Below are positions 1 through 9,040 of a stretch of 64,000 nucleotides of DNA, piece after piece. Positions within the stretch are counted from its first letter, which is position 1. Each line of letters begins with the position of its first letter. The position numbers and the translations under genes are program-made. This stretch comes from Bacillus sp. A301a_S52 (lineage in GTDB: Bacteria; Bacillota; Bacilli; Bacillales; Salisediminibacteriaceae), in NCBI GenBank assembly GCA_024701455.1, contig JABXYP010000001.1:3910001-3974000 (forward strand), given 5' to 3'. Under the pieces are notes generated by a model. It was not told the origin of the DNA and did no database searches. It saw only the letters and a list, made by a program, of their open reading frames with translations.

Positions 1-232
1 GTTTGTAATAATAGCTCTCATCAAGCGTAGCATCCACCGGAAACAACATCGTATATCCGCCAGTCCCTGATTCAAATGTATAGTAACCTTCTTCTGTTTC
101 CGACGTTGACTGCATAAACTCACTTGTAAATTCATCTTGAAACGCTCGTGTGTCTGGTACGTTAAAACATCCTCCCATTATCACCATTAACAACATCATA
201 TGTATAATCATAAACTTAAGTCGCAACGACAT
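1..232 (-). CDS. Putative lipoprotein, 3' part beyond the window
   Basis: Reading leftward from the ATG at 232-230 gives an open frame of 77 codons that runs off the left edge. The N-terminus has a basic start (MSLRLK), a Met/Ile/Leu-rich hydrophobic stretch and a lipobox-like MGGC at about residues 19-22, followed by an acidic Thr/Ser-rich region; this suggests a lipid-anchored extracellular protein. A GAGAGGAG ribosome site sits very close to the ATG. Family not recognised. The frame and the signal are clear, but without the C-terminus no function can be given. Confidence 0.6.
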   Translation of the reverse strand, partial: MSLRLKFMIIHMMLLMVIMGGCFNVPDTRAFQDEFTSEFMQSTSETEEGYYTFESGTGGYTMLFPVDATLDESYYYK

Positions 233-585
233 TCTCCTCTCGACATAACATCTCTCTTTCTAATTTTTACAATAAACCCCTTATCTTTTCAATCATTTAT
301 AGGAGCATTACTATAAACAGGACATTCGTTGTATGTCAGAATAGAGAACGTTATTATTTTCCTGAAATTCACAACTAATCTAGCGTGCCTTTATCATCAG
401 ATTTTAATAAATCATTTATAAATAATCAGACCTAACCTCTTGACTGACTTCATGATGACACAATGCACCTAGACATTTACTTAATCTATGCTCGTGCTTG
501 TTGAAAAATAGGACGATACTACCTCGATTATTTAGCAGATTCTATCATACAATTAGTAAGTTATTAAAAAGGAGAGTGAAATTAG
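233..585. other. Intergenic stretch between divergent genes
   Basis: About 350 AT-rich bases separate the leftward lipoprotein gene from the rightward membrane protein gene. Promoters for both must lie here, but no convincing sigma-A pair, operator or repeat stands out to the eye. Confidence 0.4.
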
Positions 586-921
586 TTGGGACACATCATG
601 AATCGAATCTCAATATGGGGGAAAATCTGTGGAATAGGGTCAATTATATTAGGGGGAATGTCCGTCATAATAAGTCTTATGGCCTCTTCCTTTTCTGGTC
701 TCATTACTGGTGTTGTGACAGCATTTTTGGGTTATTTACTCTATAAGGCGGGTACTGAAGCAAGCAGATATTTAGAAACATCATCAGAAGATGCTATCGA
801 ATACTTGCTTGAGAATTTTGCGAAGTATTTACTCATTAGTGGTATTTTATTAATTTTTTCTATCATAACGACTGTTTTCAGTCTATTCGTAATCCTACAG
901 GGTGTAGGCAGCTATTATTAA
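586..921 (+). CDS. Small membrane protein, DUF5362-like
   Basis: A 111-residue protein with a hydrophobic hairpin at about residues 15-55, a short soluble middle (around YLETSSEDAIEYLLENFAKY) and a last membrane span at about 82-107. The layout and the GKICGIGSIILGG start resemble the uncharacterised DUF5362 membrane family of Firmicutes (from memory). The TTG at 586 is chosen because AAGGAG at 569-574 is 11 bases upstream; the ATG at 598 is too far from it. Monocistronic by appearance. Function unknown. Confidence 0.6.
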   Translation: MGHIMNRISIWGKICGIGSIILGGMSVIISLMASSFSGLITGVVTAFLGYLLYKAGTEASRYLETSSEDAIEYLLENFAKYLLISGILLIFSIITTVFSLFVILQGVGSYY

Positions 922-958
922 CAACGAAAAACCATTTAAGACCGACTTAGATATGTAG

Positions 959-1038
959 GATGAAAATGGAATGAACAGCGATGAGAATAAATAACATTGC
1001 CCTAATTATATTGCTAAATGTATTCCATTTCATCTTTT
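959..1038. terminator. Long inverted repeat between convergent genes
   Basis: GATGAAAATGGAAT (959-972) and ATTCCATTTCATC (1022-1034) can pair with one bulged A; TTTT follows on the plus strand. The loop is about 50 nt, which is large for a classic terminator. It lies between the ends of two convergent genes, so a shared terminator is plausible but unproven. Confidence 0.35.
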
Positions 1039-1045
1039 AACAGTC

Positions 1046-1729
1046 TTACTTAATACTCGACACCCAGTTACTTCGGATAGCTTTCACGACAGCTTCTGTA
1101 CGATCATTCGCATTTAAAATCATTAAAATTCGTCCAATGACATTATTAATTGTTGAAGGGGCAAAATACATTTCGTTTGCAATCTCACCCGTAGATTTAC
1201 CGTTTATTAATTTTTCTAACACGATTTTTTCGTTTTCTTTCAAAATACCTTCAATCTGTTTGTCATTTAGAACGAATTTTTTTATTGGTTTACTTTTATG
1301 CTTGATAGTGAAGATATCTTCAGCTACCACCTTGTGAAGCTCTGGATCTAGTAAAAACGGGTAACTATCAAAAAATGTCGCTACAGAATCAATATAGGTT
1401 TTAAATGTATTAACAAAGATAAGGCCATGAATTGGTAGTATAAGTAACTTACTTATACACCCCGTATTATATAAAGGGTTTGTCACTAAAACGATTTTTC
1501 CTCTGAACGTCTTCCCTACACCTTTGATAATGGAAGTGAGAAAGTCCACATCCTCCTCTTGATGAACATAGTAAAATACAAGATTTGCTGTAAGTGGAAC
1601 ATCATTAAATGATGAGACTACAGGACAGCGGGCATCAAATACCTCATCCCTGTACCGGTATTTAAATTTGCCATCAGGATCTATTAAGGCTGCCATATAC
1701 TTTACATTTTCTGTTTGACCTATTTCCAT
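1046..1729 (-). CDS. LuxR/GerE-type transcriptional regulator
   Basis: A 227-residue protein whose last 60 residues form a LuxR/GerE helix-turn-helix (LINGKSTGEIANEMYFAPSTINNVIGRIL, about residues 175-203). The N-terminal 150 residues look like a diverged receiver-like domain without a clear phospho-acceptor Asp, so the input signal is unknown. The start at 1729 is preferred because AGAAGGTGA lies seven bases upstream. A more upstream ATG at 1777 would fall in a terminator stem and lacks a ribosome site. It lies downstream of the chemoreceptor gene in the same orientation, separated by a hairpin, so it is probably a separate unit. Confidence 0.7.
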   Translation of the reverse strand: MEIGQTENVKYMAALIDPDGKFKYRYRDEVFDARCPVVSSFNDVPLTANLVFYYVHQEEDVDFLTSIIKGVGKTFRGKIVLVTNPLYNTGCISKLLILPIHGLIFVNTFKTYIDSVATFFDSYPFLLDPELHKVVAEDIFTIKHKSKPIKKFVLNDKQIEGILKENEKIVLEKLINGKSTGEIANEMYFAPSTINNVIGRILMILNANDRTEAVVKAIRSNWVSSIK

Positions 1730-1766
1730 TATCGTCACCTTCTTTAATCTAATTTTTATTAAGGCA

Positions 1767-1810
1767 TTGAGGATCATTTTTTCTTAACTAAAGAGCATGA
1801 TGATCCTCAA
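1767..1810 (-). terminator. Terminator-like hairpin behind the chemoreceptor gene
   Basis: TTGAGGATCAT at 1767-1777 and ATGATCCTCAA at 1800-1810 are exact inverted arms just after the chemoreceptor stop codon. The U-run is weak in the leftward direction. It separates the receptor gene from the LuxR-type gene. Confidence 0.55.
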
Positions 1811-1823
1811 ACAGGGGTTCAAA

Positions 1824-3512
1824 CTAAGACACTTTAAATTTACTAGCTAGCGTTTGAAGGTCTTCCGCCCGCTGTGCAAGTCCAGCAGAAGCTTTTGAAA
1901 TTTCATCCATCGTCGCATTTTGTTCTTCTGCACCTGCTGCCACATGGTCAGCGCTATTTGTAAAGCTTTTTGTTTTTTCAGAAATGCGTTCCATTTCTTC
2001 TGCCATACGAGCTGTGGATTGAATCGCACTGTCGGAAACAGTCATTGTCTCTTTAACGGCTTCATTCATATTTTTAACAGCATTCAAAATTTGATGGAAG
2101 GATTGATCAGCTTCAGTAATTGACGCCATCCCATTTTTGAATGTGGTTTTTCCTTGCTCCATTTCATGTGACGCTCTGCCCATATCCGTTTGAATAACAC
2201 CGATTCTTTGTTGAATACTGGCTGCTGATTCTGCAGAGACTTCAGCTAATTTTCTCACTTCATCTGCTACTACCGCAAACCCTTTTCCATGTTCTCCAGC
2301 CCTGGCTGCTTCTATAGCTGCATTTAATGCTAGTAAGTTTGTTTGTTCAGCAATATCTGTAATCACTTCCACGATATTCCCAATCTCTTCTGACTGTTTT
2401 GTCAGCTTCCCAATGACATCTGCTAAACTATCGTTTTGACTTTGAATCACACTCATTTGATCCATTGTTACGGCTAAAATTTCGTTACCTTTATTAGAAT
2501 AATCATTAACTTCGTTCGCTTTTTCTTGAACATTATGAAGTCGGTTTGAAATTGTTTTATTATCTTCTTTCACTTCGTCCGTATTAGTTTTAGCGGTTAC
2601 TACATATTCCGTTTGTTCCGCCGCCCCTTCAGATACTTCTACAATGGATGTGGTAATATCTTCAGAAGCAGAGCGGGATTCTTCAGCACTTGCCATCAAC
2701 TGTTCTGAAGTGGCAGCCACTTGCTCTGAAGAAGAAATAACGTCTGTTAGCATAGTCCTTAAGTTTAATGACATAGCTTGAAAATTGTCAGCTAGCGTTC
2801 CGATTTCATCTTTTCTCTTCGTCAGTGTTCCCATGTCACCTGTCAAATCACCTGCGGCTATTTTTTCTGTAAAGCGACCTAATTCATGTAGCGGTTTTAT
2901 GATTGACTTTCCTTGGAAGTATGCATAAATAACGGCTACAGCAATCGTGACACCTACTGCTATGAGTAATAACATCAGTACGAATTGATAACTATTGTTA
3001 CTTGCTTCATACAAATTGGTCGAAATGTCTTCATTTAAATCAATTAACTCTCTGAGCTGGTCGCTTGCACGACCAAAAGGTTCCCCGCCTCTCCCCAAGC
3101 CGGCTTGGGCTTCTGAATAGTCGTCATTTCGAATTAGTGCAATATTTTGTTTTACGATCCCATCAAAATCATTCCAATTATTAACAAATTCATCAAAAAG
3201 CTGTTGTTCAGATGAATCATGAATATTCGAATGATAGTTTTCAAGTAATTCATGAATATCTTCAAGGTTTTGCTCCGCTCGTTCAGTTAACTCTTCGTTT
3301 TGATTTAATACAGCACTCACCATTTGTACCCTTGTGTTTTCTGCTAACTGGCTAATTTCTGCTAATGTGGTAAGTGGTACGACCCTCTCTTCGTACATAC
3401 TATCCACGTTTTCATGCACATGATTCACACCAATAAAAACTAAAATTCCTGTCATAACGATAAGCCCTATCATGACACCGTAAGAAATGAATAACTTCCA
3501 ATAAATACTCAA
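1824..3512 (-). CDS. Methyl-accepting chemotaxis protein
   Basis: A 562-residue transmembrane chemoreceptor. It has an N-terminal span (about 5-27), an extracytoplasmic helical domain of four-helix-bundle type to about residue 175, a second span at about 178-200, a HAMP domain, and a long cytoplasmic signalling coiled coil. The conserved hairpin tip is present ([20 protein letters not shown], then [20 protein letters not shown]). It would relay signals to CheA/CheW. The TTG at 3512-3510 is chosen because GGAGGG lies seven bases upstream; a TTG five codons earlier would place that Shine-Dalgarno inside the gene. The ligand cannot be inferred. Confidence 0.9.
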   Translation of the reverse strand: MSIYWKLFISYGVMIGLIVMTGILVFIGVNHVHENVDSMYEERVVPLTTLAEISQLAENTRVQMVSAVLNQNEELTERAEQNLEDIHELLENYHSNIHDSSEQQLFDEFVNNWNDFDGIVKQNIALIRNDDYSEAQAGLGRGGEPFGRASDQLRELIDLNEDISTNLYEASNNSYQFVLMLLLIAVGVTIAVAVIYAYFQGKSIIKPLHELGRFTEKIAAGDLTGDMGTLTKRKDEIGTLADNFQAMSLNLRTMLTDVISSSEQVAATSEQLMASAEESRSASEDITTSIVEVSEGAAEQTEYVVTAKTNTDEVKEDNKTISNRLHNVQEKANEVNDYSNKGNEILAVTMDQMSVIQSQNDSLADVIGKLTKQSEEIGNIVEVITDIAEQTNLLALNAAIEAARAGEHGKGFAVVADEVRKLAEVSAESAASIQQRIGVIQTDMGRASHEMEQGKTTFKNGMASITEADQSFHQILNAVKNMNEAVKETMTVSDSAIQSTARMAEEMERISEKTKSFTNSADHVAAGAEEQNATMDEISKASAGLAQRAEDLQTLASKFKVS

Positions 3513-4133
3513 AAAACGTCCCTCCAAATTGATTACTACTACTTTTTTATTTATAAATTAGTTCAATATTACTAGATTTTTCGAATTGTGTATAGATAAT
3601 CTTAACTTTAAAGTATTATATACCTAGTACTTTAGATGTTCATAGGTATTTTATCTTACATTTCTGTTAATACGTTTTGCTGGCCGAACTTGCGATGGTT
3701 AATTTTAATAGCATGATAATGCAAAGAATGAGGAGATTTCTTTATTCCATGCTCTCTCCCTTACTTGAAATGATTGGATTACTTTGAGATATAGGTGTGC
3801 AGTGGAGGCGGTACTACTGAAGGACCTACAGTTTTATCATTAGTTAAAGACAAATCTTCGGGAAAACATCCGTCTGGTGTGAAATGCCTGTGTGAGCTTT
3901 TACAGGTGTATATTATTTGTGATGAACTTGGTTTACGTAATAATATTTATCATCTCATTCATGAGGCGTATGTTGACTCCTATTTTTATTTAGTAACGTT
4001 TAGAAGAAGCTATAGAGGAAATTATTAAACAAGGCAGCTTAGTCCTAGTCGGAAGCTTAACAGTTTAATGGTTAAATAGCACAACATGATAATCTTGCCG
4101 TATCGACTACCTTAATCGAAAGAAGCATAAAAA
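3513..4133. other. Non-coding or decayed stretch
   Basis: About 620 bases without a convincing gene. An open frame at 3795-4028 (plus strand) encodes 77 residues with no recognisable family, no good ribosome site and a Cys/Ser/Gly-rich start. It may be debris of an older gene, but I cannot name it. Confidence 0.35.
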
Positions 4134-4172
4134 AGCCTGGATGCAAGTCCAATAAAGGATGTCATCCAGGCT
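4126..4172 (-). terminator. Rho-independent terminator of the first gtaB unit
   Basis: AGCCTGGATG (4134-4143) and CATCCAGGCT (4163-4172) are perfect 10-bp arms. Read leftward they are followed by CTTTTTTAT, so the hairpin ends leftward transcripts from the gtaB and ugd remnant unit. Confidence 0.8.
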
Positions 4173-4203
4173 ATAATAGTTTAACAACACAAAATAGCGT
4201 TAG

Positions 4204-4306
4204 TTCTCCTCTTTATTTTAATCCAGGAGATTTACGTACACTTTTCTGTGATAAAGCTAAGCTTCAATCAGTGGGGGTTTTACTGCCCCTTAAGTGTGGG
4301 ATAAAT
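4204..4306 (+). repeat. Dispersed intergenic repeat, copy 1 (rearranged)
   Basis: Two pieces of the repeat family lie in tandem. 4204-4255 is a diverged right end (TCCTC ... CAGGAGATTTACG ... CTGTGATAAA). 4258-4306 is a left end (AAGCTTCAATCAGTGGGG) fused to the alternative right end TTTTACTGCCCCTTAAGTGT followed by GGGATAAAT, which also ends copy 4. The right border abuts the decayed ugd, suggesting insertion or deletion there. Confidence 0.6.
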
Positions 4307-4445
4307 TGAAGATTCTCCTTTTTTCACGCGTGCGACTTTAGCTTCACCTATCTCCATATATGTCACATCATGACCGATATCAGAAAAAGACCACGCCGGT
4401 AACAAGACCATCATAACCAGTACCTACTACCGCTAGTGTTCTCAT
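4301..4445 (-). pseudogene. UDP-glucose 6-dehydrogenase remnant
   Basis: Reading leftward from the ATG at 4445 gives MRTLAVVGTGYDGLVTGV, then a frameshift and stop, then in the next frame SDIGHDVTYMEIGEAKVARV and KKGESSIYP. This matches the first 50 residues of the intact Ugd in this window (MKKIAVVGTGYVGLVTGVAL, SDIGHDVTCIDIDEHKVKRM, QEGKSPIYEP). The rest of the gene is absent: homology stops where repeat copy 1 begins. A good ribosome site (AGAAGGAG) is still present, ten bases after the gtaB stop codon. This is therefore the relic of a gtaB-ugd operon duplicating the one at 9.0-11.4 kb. Confidence 0.85.
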
Positions 4446-4455
4446 GAGGCTCCTT

Positions 4456-5349
4456 CTATGATTCTTTCACTAATTGTTTTTTTATGACACTTTCTAAATA
4501 CGTAAGCATATCTCCTTGTAAATCTTCACGTTGTAACGCAAAGTCCACAGTGGCTTTCACAAAACCTAGTTTATCCCCCACATCATAACGATCACCAGTA
4601 AATTCATAGGCAAGAACCACCTGTTCCTCGTTCAATTTTTTTATGGCATCTGTTAATTGAATTTCATTTCCAGCACCTGGTGGCAATTCGTCTAAAATGG
4701 TGAAGATTTCTGGTCTTAAAACGTAACGTCCCATAATGGCGTAGCGAGATGGCGCTTCTTCTCGTTTAGGTTTTTCCACTAAATCAGCGACGTGGATAAC
4801 CCCTTCATCTACGTCGGATGTTTTCGGTGCGACGATCCCATATTTTGATACTTCCTCTTCTGGAACAGGTTGGACACCTACAACAGATGAATTATATCGT
4901 TCAAAGACATCAACTAATTGTTTAAGACAAGGCTTATCCTTCGTTTGCACAATGTCATCACCAAGAAGGACAGCAAAAGGTTCGTTGCCAATGAAATGTT
5001 TTGCACAATTAATCGCATGCCCTAGCCCCTTCGGCTCTTTTTGCCGAATGTAATGGATATTTGCCAAATTAGAGATAGCTTGAATTTCGTCAAGCATGAC
5101 CATCTTTTGTTTTTTTAGCAAGGTTTCTTCAAGCTCGTAAGATTTATCAAAATGATCCTCTATTGCTCGCTTTCCCCGTCCGCTAACAATTAAGATATCT
5201 TCAATACCAGATTCAATGGCTTCCTCAACTATGTATTGAATAGTCGGTTTGTCAACGATCGGAAGCATTTCTTTCGGCTGTGCTTTCGTGGCTGGTAAAA
5301 AACGAGTTCCGAGACCAGCTGCAGGGATAATTGCTTTTCTGACTTTCAT
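4456..5349 (-). CDS. gtaB: UTP-glucose-1-phosphate uridylyltransferase, copy 1
   Basis: A 297-residue cytoplasmic enzyme making UDP-glucose from UTP and glucose-1-phosphate. The nucleotide-binding signature [20 protein letters not shown] is at residues 10-29, and the C-terminal [19 protein letters not shown] is typical of the GalU/GtaB family. Length is normal. GAGGAG lies ten bases before the ATG. It is about 85-90% identical by eye to the second copy at 9041-9937. Its former partner ugd survives only as a fragment just downstream, so this copy may now serve other UDP-glucose needs such as glucolipids or wall glucosylation. Confidence 0.93.
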   Translation of the reverse strand: MKVRKAIIPAAGLGTRFLPATKAQPKEMLPIVDKPTIQYIVEEAIESGIEDILIVSGRGKRAIEDHFDKSYELEETLLKKQKMVMLDEIQAISNLANIHYIRQKEPKGLGHAINCAKHFIGNEPFAVLLGDDIVQTKDKPCLKQLVDVFERYNSSVVGVQPVPEEEVSKYGIVAPKTSDVDEGVIHVADLVEKPKREEAPSRYAIMGRYVLRPEIFTILDELPPGAGNEIQLTDAIKKLNEEQVVLAYEFTGDRYDVGDKLGFVKATVDFALQREDLQGDMLTYLESVIKKQLVKES

Positions 5350-5928
5350 GAGTGACTCACTCCTCTAATTCATTTCTTACAGTTGATTTAGTAAACTTTA
5401 AGACTATAATATGACTTGTACCAATTTTGAAGAATTACATGAATCTCACATCTTTTTATAACACATTACTATCTGCGTAGCCTGAAATCTTTCCTTCTTG
5501 AATAGGCAAAATTTTTTTTTGCTTCTAGAACGGGATGATTTGTTGAACTTCACCAATCTATCAAGATTATGATCACCTATATTATACACTTTATATAGCG
5601 TATAACTAGAGTTAGAAGTAGGATTTTCTCAAGCCTGTTCTGTACCAGTTTGTGAAGGTAAATTAATTAGCTCTAACTACCCGTCTACTATACCATTAAT
5701 GTATGTAAAACACCTTATCAAAAAACCTTTATTGACACTTTTATCGTGTTAATTTACCAAATTTTTTGTAATAACATACAGCATGCTGACATATAAAAAA
5801 CGAATGAAGAATTGCCACTGCTCATCTAATTTTTTCGTGCATATATAGATAGACTAACATGGCGATTCAATTTGGAAGTAGCTGAAAGTTTTCGTTAAAG
5901 ACAGAGTCGAAATCAAATTTCATCCTAC
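5350..5928. other. Intergenic stretch upstream of gtaB copy 1
   Basis: About 580 AT-rich bases with no supported gene. The promoter of the leftward gtaB should be near 5390-5440, where TATTAT-like hexamers occur, but no clear -35/-10 pair can be assigned. Confidence 0.35.
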
Positions 5929-6010
5929 AAAACGAACCTTCAATCAGTGGCGTTTTCGCTCTGCTCTCTAATTTGAGCAGGGAGGTTTACGGACGCTTAT
6001 CTGTGATGAA
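5929..6010 (+). repeat. Dispersed intergenic repeat, copy 2 (internal deletion)
   Basis: Left end AAAACGAACCTTCAATCAGT is joined directly to the right half (CTCTCTAATTTGAGCAGGGA, then GGTTTACGGACGCTTATCTG and TGATGAA). The middle of the element, including the right arm of the left hairpin, is missing compared with copies 4 and 7. A strong terminator follows immediately. Confidence 0.75.
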
Positions 6011-6063
6011 ACAAGCAATGACCGGTTGGATTTAATACATTCAACCGGTCATTGCTTGTTTTT
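6008..6063 (+). terminator. Strong orphan terminator
   Basis: AACAAGCAATGACCGGTTG pairs with CAACCGGTCATTGCTTGTT around an 11-14 nt loop, and TTTTT follows on the plus strand. No rightward gene precedes it: the upstream gene is leftward gtaB. It either terminates an unrecognised short transcript or is left over from a lost gene. It sits at the right end of repeat copy 2. Confidence 0.75.
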
Positions 6064-6203
6064 AATTCATAATAATTAATAGTACATCATCTGGTTTCTT
6101 CACCTATTTTAGCTTCTAAGAGTCTTCAATAAGTTTCATATTTTCCAACTTTTTAGTAAACAGAAGATTCCCATGACTATTTCTAGATCTAGATTATTTA
6201 TCA

Positions 6204-6256
6204 TAAAACGAACCTTCAATCAGCGGAGGTTTTACGGACGGCTTACTTATGATAAA
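6204..6256 (+). repeat. Dispersed intergenic repeat, copy 3 (shortest form)
   Basis: Only about 53 bases: left end TAAAACGAACCTTCAATCAG fused to the terminal GGAGGTTTTACGGACGGCTT followed by ACTTATGATAAA. It shows that the two ends can exist without the middle. Confidence 0.7.
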
Positions 6257-6409
6257 AATCGATACTTGTGTTGACTCACTAATGGCAAGCAGGAAAACCA
6301 CTTGCTATTTTCCAAGTCTAGCACAGCTCCCTTATCTAAACAGCAGAATTCACCCAAAAAAAACACATCACAGGCTAGTTTTTATTTTTTTTTCAGAATC
6401 TTTTAAAAT

Positions 6410-6439
6410 TTGATTGCTAAGTTATAGCAATCTTATTAT
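6410..6439 (+). promoter_or_regulatory. Promoter with internal operator-like dyad
   Basis: TTGATT (6410-6415) and TATTAT (6434-6439) are 18 bases apart, a plausible sigma-A promoter for the LCP gene starting at 6477. Exact inverted arms GATTGCTA (6412-6419) and TAGCAATC (6425-6432) occupy the spacer and part of the -35. That is where a dimeric repressor would block polymerase. The regulator is unknown. Confidence 0.5.
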
Positions 6440-6476
6440 ACTAAAATTGTAACCATTTAAAAAGTGGGGGGATTCG

Positions 6477-7436
6477 ATGAAAAAAGTTATGATTATTTTA
6501 GGATCGTTGTTTTTAGTAAGCTTATTAGCTGTAGGAGGGTACGGATTTTATCTTTATAAATCTGTCCAAACAACGGTCAATTCTAGTATGCATACAGAAC
6601 TTAACCGCGAAAAACCCGATTTGAGAGAGTTTGTAGTCAATATGGAAGCACGAGAACCTGTATCGTTTTTACTTCTCGGTGTTGATGCGGAAGAATCCAC
6701 CTCAGGGCGTACAGATACGATGATGGTTATTACCGTTAACCCTGACGATGAATCTATGAGAATGGTAAGCATTCCCCGAGACACCCTTATGGAAATACCT
6801 GGGCTTGGTAAACAAGACAAAGTTAATCATGCCTTTGCATTTGGCGGTCCAGATATGGCAATTTCAGCTATCGAAAACTACTTGGATATCCCTATTGATT
6901 ATTTCTTAACAGTCAATATGGACGGTTTTCAAGAGATGGTTGATGCACTCGGTGGTGTTACCGTTCAAAACGAACTGGATTTTTCACAAAACGGGCATGA
7001 ATTTAATCAAGGAGAGCTTTTCTTAAATGGTGATCAAGCTTTAGCTTATGCACGTATGCGAAAGGAAGATCCACGAGGTGATCTTGGACGAAATGAGCGT
7101 CAACGACAAATCGTAAATAGTATGATTAAAGAAGGAGCTCAACTAAGTTCAATAACACGAGCAGAGTCTATTTTAGATGCCCTAGGTAACAATATTATGA
7201 CAAATTTAACATTCGATAATATGATTAGTTTACAGCAAAATTATATGAGTGCAACACGTAACCAGGAAACACTAGAGTTAACAGGAACTGGAGATATGAT
7301 CGATGGTGTATGGTACTTAATTGTCCCTGAAGAAGAGCGAATACAGCTCAGCGGTGAACTAAGAACTCATCTTGGCTTGGAGAGCAATGAAAGCTTTGCT
7401 CTTACTGAAGAAGATCATGAGGATGAAGAGTCTTAA
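6477..7436 (+). CDS. LytR-CpsA-Psr family glycopolymer ligase, copy 1
   Basis: A 319-residue membrane-anchored protein of the LCP family, which transfers undecaprenyl-linked wall polymers onto peptidoglycan. It has one N-terminal span (about 5-27) and an extracellular LCP domain from about 58 to 215. Typical pieces are LLLGVDAEE, GRTDTMMV, SIPRDT, KVNHAFAFGG and AYARMRKEDPRGDLGRNERQ. The C-terminus is acidic, as in surface proteins of alkaliphiles. GGGGGG lies six bases before the ATG. It is single-gene, with its own promoter and terminator. Which polymer it attaches cannot be read from sequence. Confidence 0.9.
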   Translation: MKKVMIILGSLFLVSLLAVGGYGFYLYKSVQTTVNSSMHTELNREKPDLREFVVNMEAREPVSFLLLGVDAEESTSGRTDTMMVITVNPDDESMRMVSIPRDTLMEIPGLGKQDKVNHAFAFGGPDMAISAIENYLDIPIDYFLTVNMDGFQEMVDALGGVTVQNELDFSQNGHEFNQGELFLNGDQALAYARMRKEDPRGDLGRNERQRQIVNSMIKEGAQLSSITRAESILDALGNNIMTNLTFDNMISLQQNYMSATRNQETLELTGTGDMIDGVWYLIVPEEERIQLSGELRTHLGLESNESFALTEEDHEDEES

Positions 7437-7447
7437 TTAATATAGTC

Positions 7448-7481
7448 AGTAGGAGAGGCAGTATGATCTCTCCTACTTTTT
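7448..7481 (+). terminator. Terminator of LCP gene 1
   Basis: AGTAGGAGA (7448-7456) and TCTCCTACT (7469-7477) pair, followed by TTTTT. It lies directly after the stop codon and before the convergent second LCP gene. Confidence 0.85.
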
Positions 7482-7653
7482 ATCATCATTATTCATGCAT
7501 ACACACAATCACTTTATGTCAGTTATGTGTGCCATAATATTTATGGAAATAAAAATTTATGGAGTATTTAAGTCATTCCACTTTATTTAAGTAAGCTGTT
7601 TTTACCACCGTAGAGTAGTATACCATATAGCCATAAAGATTGTCCAATATTTT

Positions 7654-8778
7654 TTAAAATCCACTATTACTTTCACCTAACTGTGGCTGATAGACATCTG
7701 TCTCTTCAGGTACATAATGACCTTCCTGACTATCCCCTTCTACGCCTTGCCCACCAGTATTTCCTTCTGTAGAAGTTTCTGGTTTTTCTGACGGTTCAAG
7801 TAAATAACTGTCGACCGTTTGACGTAAGCCTAGATGTTTTTGTAACCGTTGTGATACTAATGCAATCGACCGTTCATCAGGTACGAAGTAATAAACTCCG
7901 TCTTCAACGTAATCTGTCCCGTCATAATTTAACGATTCAATCTTGTCAAGCTCGCTTGCGTATGAGTGCATGGCAACAATATCATTAAAGCTGGCATTCG
8001 TATCTAAATTACGCTCTATCGTATCCATCAATGAATTAAAACGTGTAATCGTACTAAAAGAGGCCATTTCTCGAATAACAGCTTCTATGACTTCTTTTTG
8101 TCGTTCGCCACGTCCGAGGTCACCTGTTGGGTCTGACTTTCTCATTCTGACATATGCAAGTGCCTCTTCCCCGTTCAATTCCTGTTCACCTTCGTATATC
8201 GTCAATGTGCCATAAGTAGCGTTATCTGTTTCAGTAAATGTCATCGGTGAATCAACTGTAATACCACCTATATCATCTATAATTTCCATAAAAGCATCGA
8301 AATTTAGTGAAACATAATAATCAACAGGAATATCAAAAAGTTGCTCGACCGTTTCAACTGTCATGTCTATTCCACCATATGCATGAGCATGATTTATCTT
8401 GTCCTGTTCATACCTGCCACTAATATTCACTCTAGAATCCCGGGGAATATTCAACATCTTAACAGTGCCCTCATCCGGATTAAATGTCACGAGGACCATA
8501 GCATCTGTTCTTCCACTTAAATCGCCATCTCGTGTATCTAATCCTAGAAAAAGAATTGAGACAGGATCGATATCGGGATTAACTGCCTCTTCCCGTAGTT
8601 CAGAGCGTTCACCCCTCTCAAGCTCTTGTTGGGCACTGGAGGTAACGCTAGCAAGCTGATGAACCATATAGGCTAAAGCGCCTGCTGCTAAAAGAAACAC
8701 CCCTAAAAATGTTAAAAGCATAATTTTCAAGACAGACCGAGGCCTTTTTTTATTTTTGCTAAGAGATCGTGCCATCAT
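7654..8778 (-). CDS. LytR-CpsA-Psr family glycopolymer ligase, copy 2
   Basis: A 374-residue LCP protein. It has a basic cytoplasmic start, a membrane span at about 18-40, and the LCP domain at about 72-235 with ILFLGLDTRD, GRTDAMVL, NIPRDS, KINHAHAYGG and AYVRMRKSDPTGDLGRGERQ. The last 45 residues are a Pro/Glu/Gly/Ser-rich tail. AAAGGAGTG precedes two adjacent ATG codons. It is more similar to LCP copy 3 at 29900 than to copy 1. It is transcribed away from the gtaB-ugd pair on the opposite strand, which suggests a shared role in polymer synthesis and attachment. Confidence 0.9.
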   Translation of the reverse strand: MMARSLSKNKKRPRSVLKIMLLTFLGVFLLAAGALAYMVHQLASVTSSAQQELERGERSELREEAVNPDIDPVSILFLGLDTRDGDLSGRTDAMVLVTFNPDEGTVKMLNIPRDSRVNISGRYEQDKINHAHAYGGIDMTVETVEQLFDIPVDYYVSLNFDAFMEIIDDIGGITVDSPMTFTETDNATYGTLTIYEGEQELNGEEALAYVRMRKSDPTGDLGRGERQKEVIEAVIREMASFSTITRFNSLMDTIERNLDTNASFNDIVAMHSYASELDKIESLNYDGTDYVEDGVYYFVPDERSIALVSQRLQKHLGLRQTVDSYLLEPSEKPETSTEGNTGGQGVEGDSQEGHYVPEETDVYQPQLGESNSGF

Positions 8779-9040
8779 GACACTCCTTTTTATTGTGAAC
8801 TGGTCAAAATTAATCTATATACAGTTTATCATTTATAAAACCTCAATAATCTATTCTACGTCAGAAATTCAAATACGTAAAGATTTATTGATGTTTTTTT
8901 CACATTTTCCCTTATTTATGATCATATATTATTAAATAGAAGGTTTTTTTACTAATATTGACGAAATCTTCATCTAAATGATCTTGCTTGTAGAAATGTT
9001 TGGTTGTATTGTAGAAAAGAGAATGAAAGGAGTGGCGACA

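Noticed and set aside
498..746. 82-codon frame overlapping the small membrane protein gene
   Set aside because: No ribosome site; the overlapping frame at 586 has one and a membrane-protein pattern.
3795..4028. 77-codon rightward frame
   Set aside because: No ribosome site, no recognisable family and odd composition; listed only as possible debris.
8957..8985. TTGACG hexamer before gtaB copy 2 as a sigma-A promoter
   Set aside because: The matching -10 position reads ATCTTG, too poor to call.
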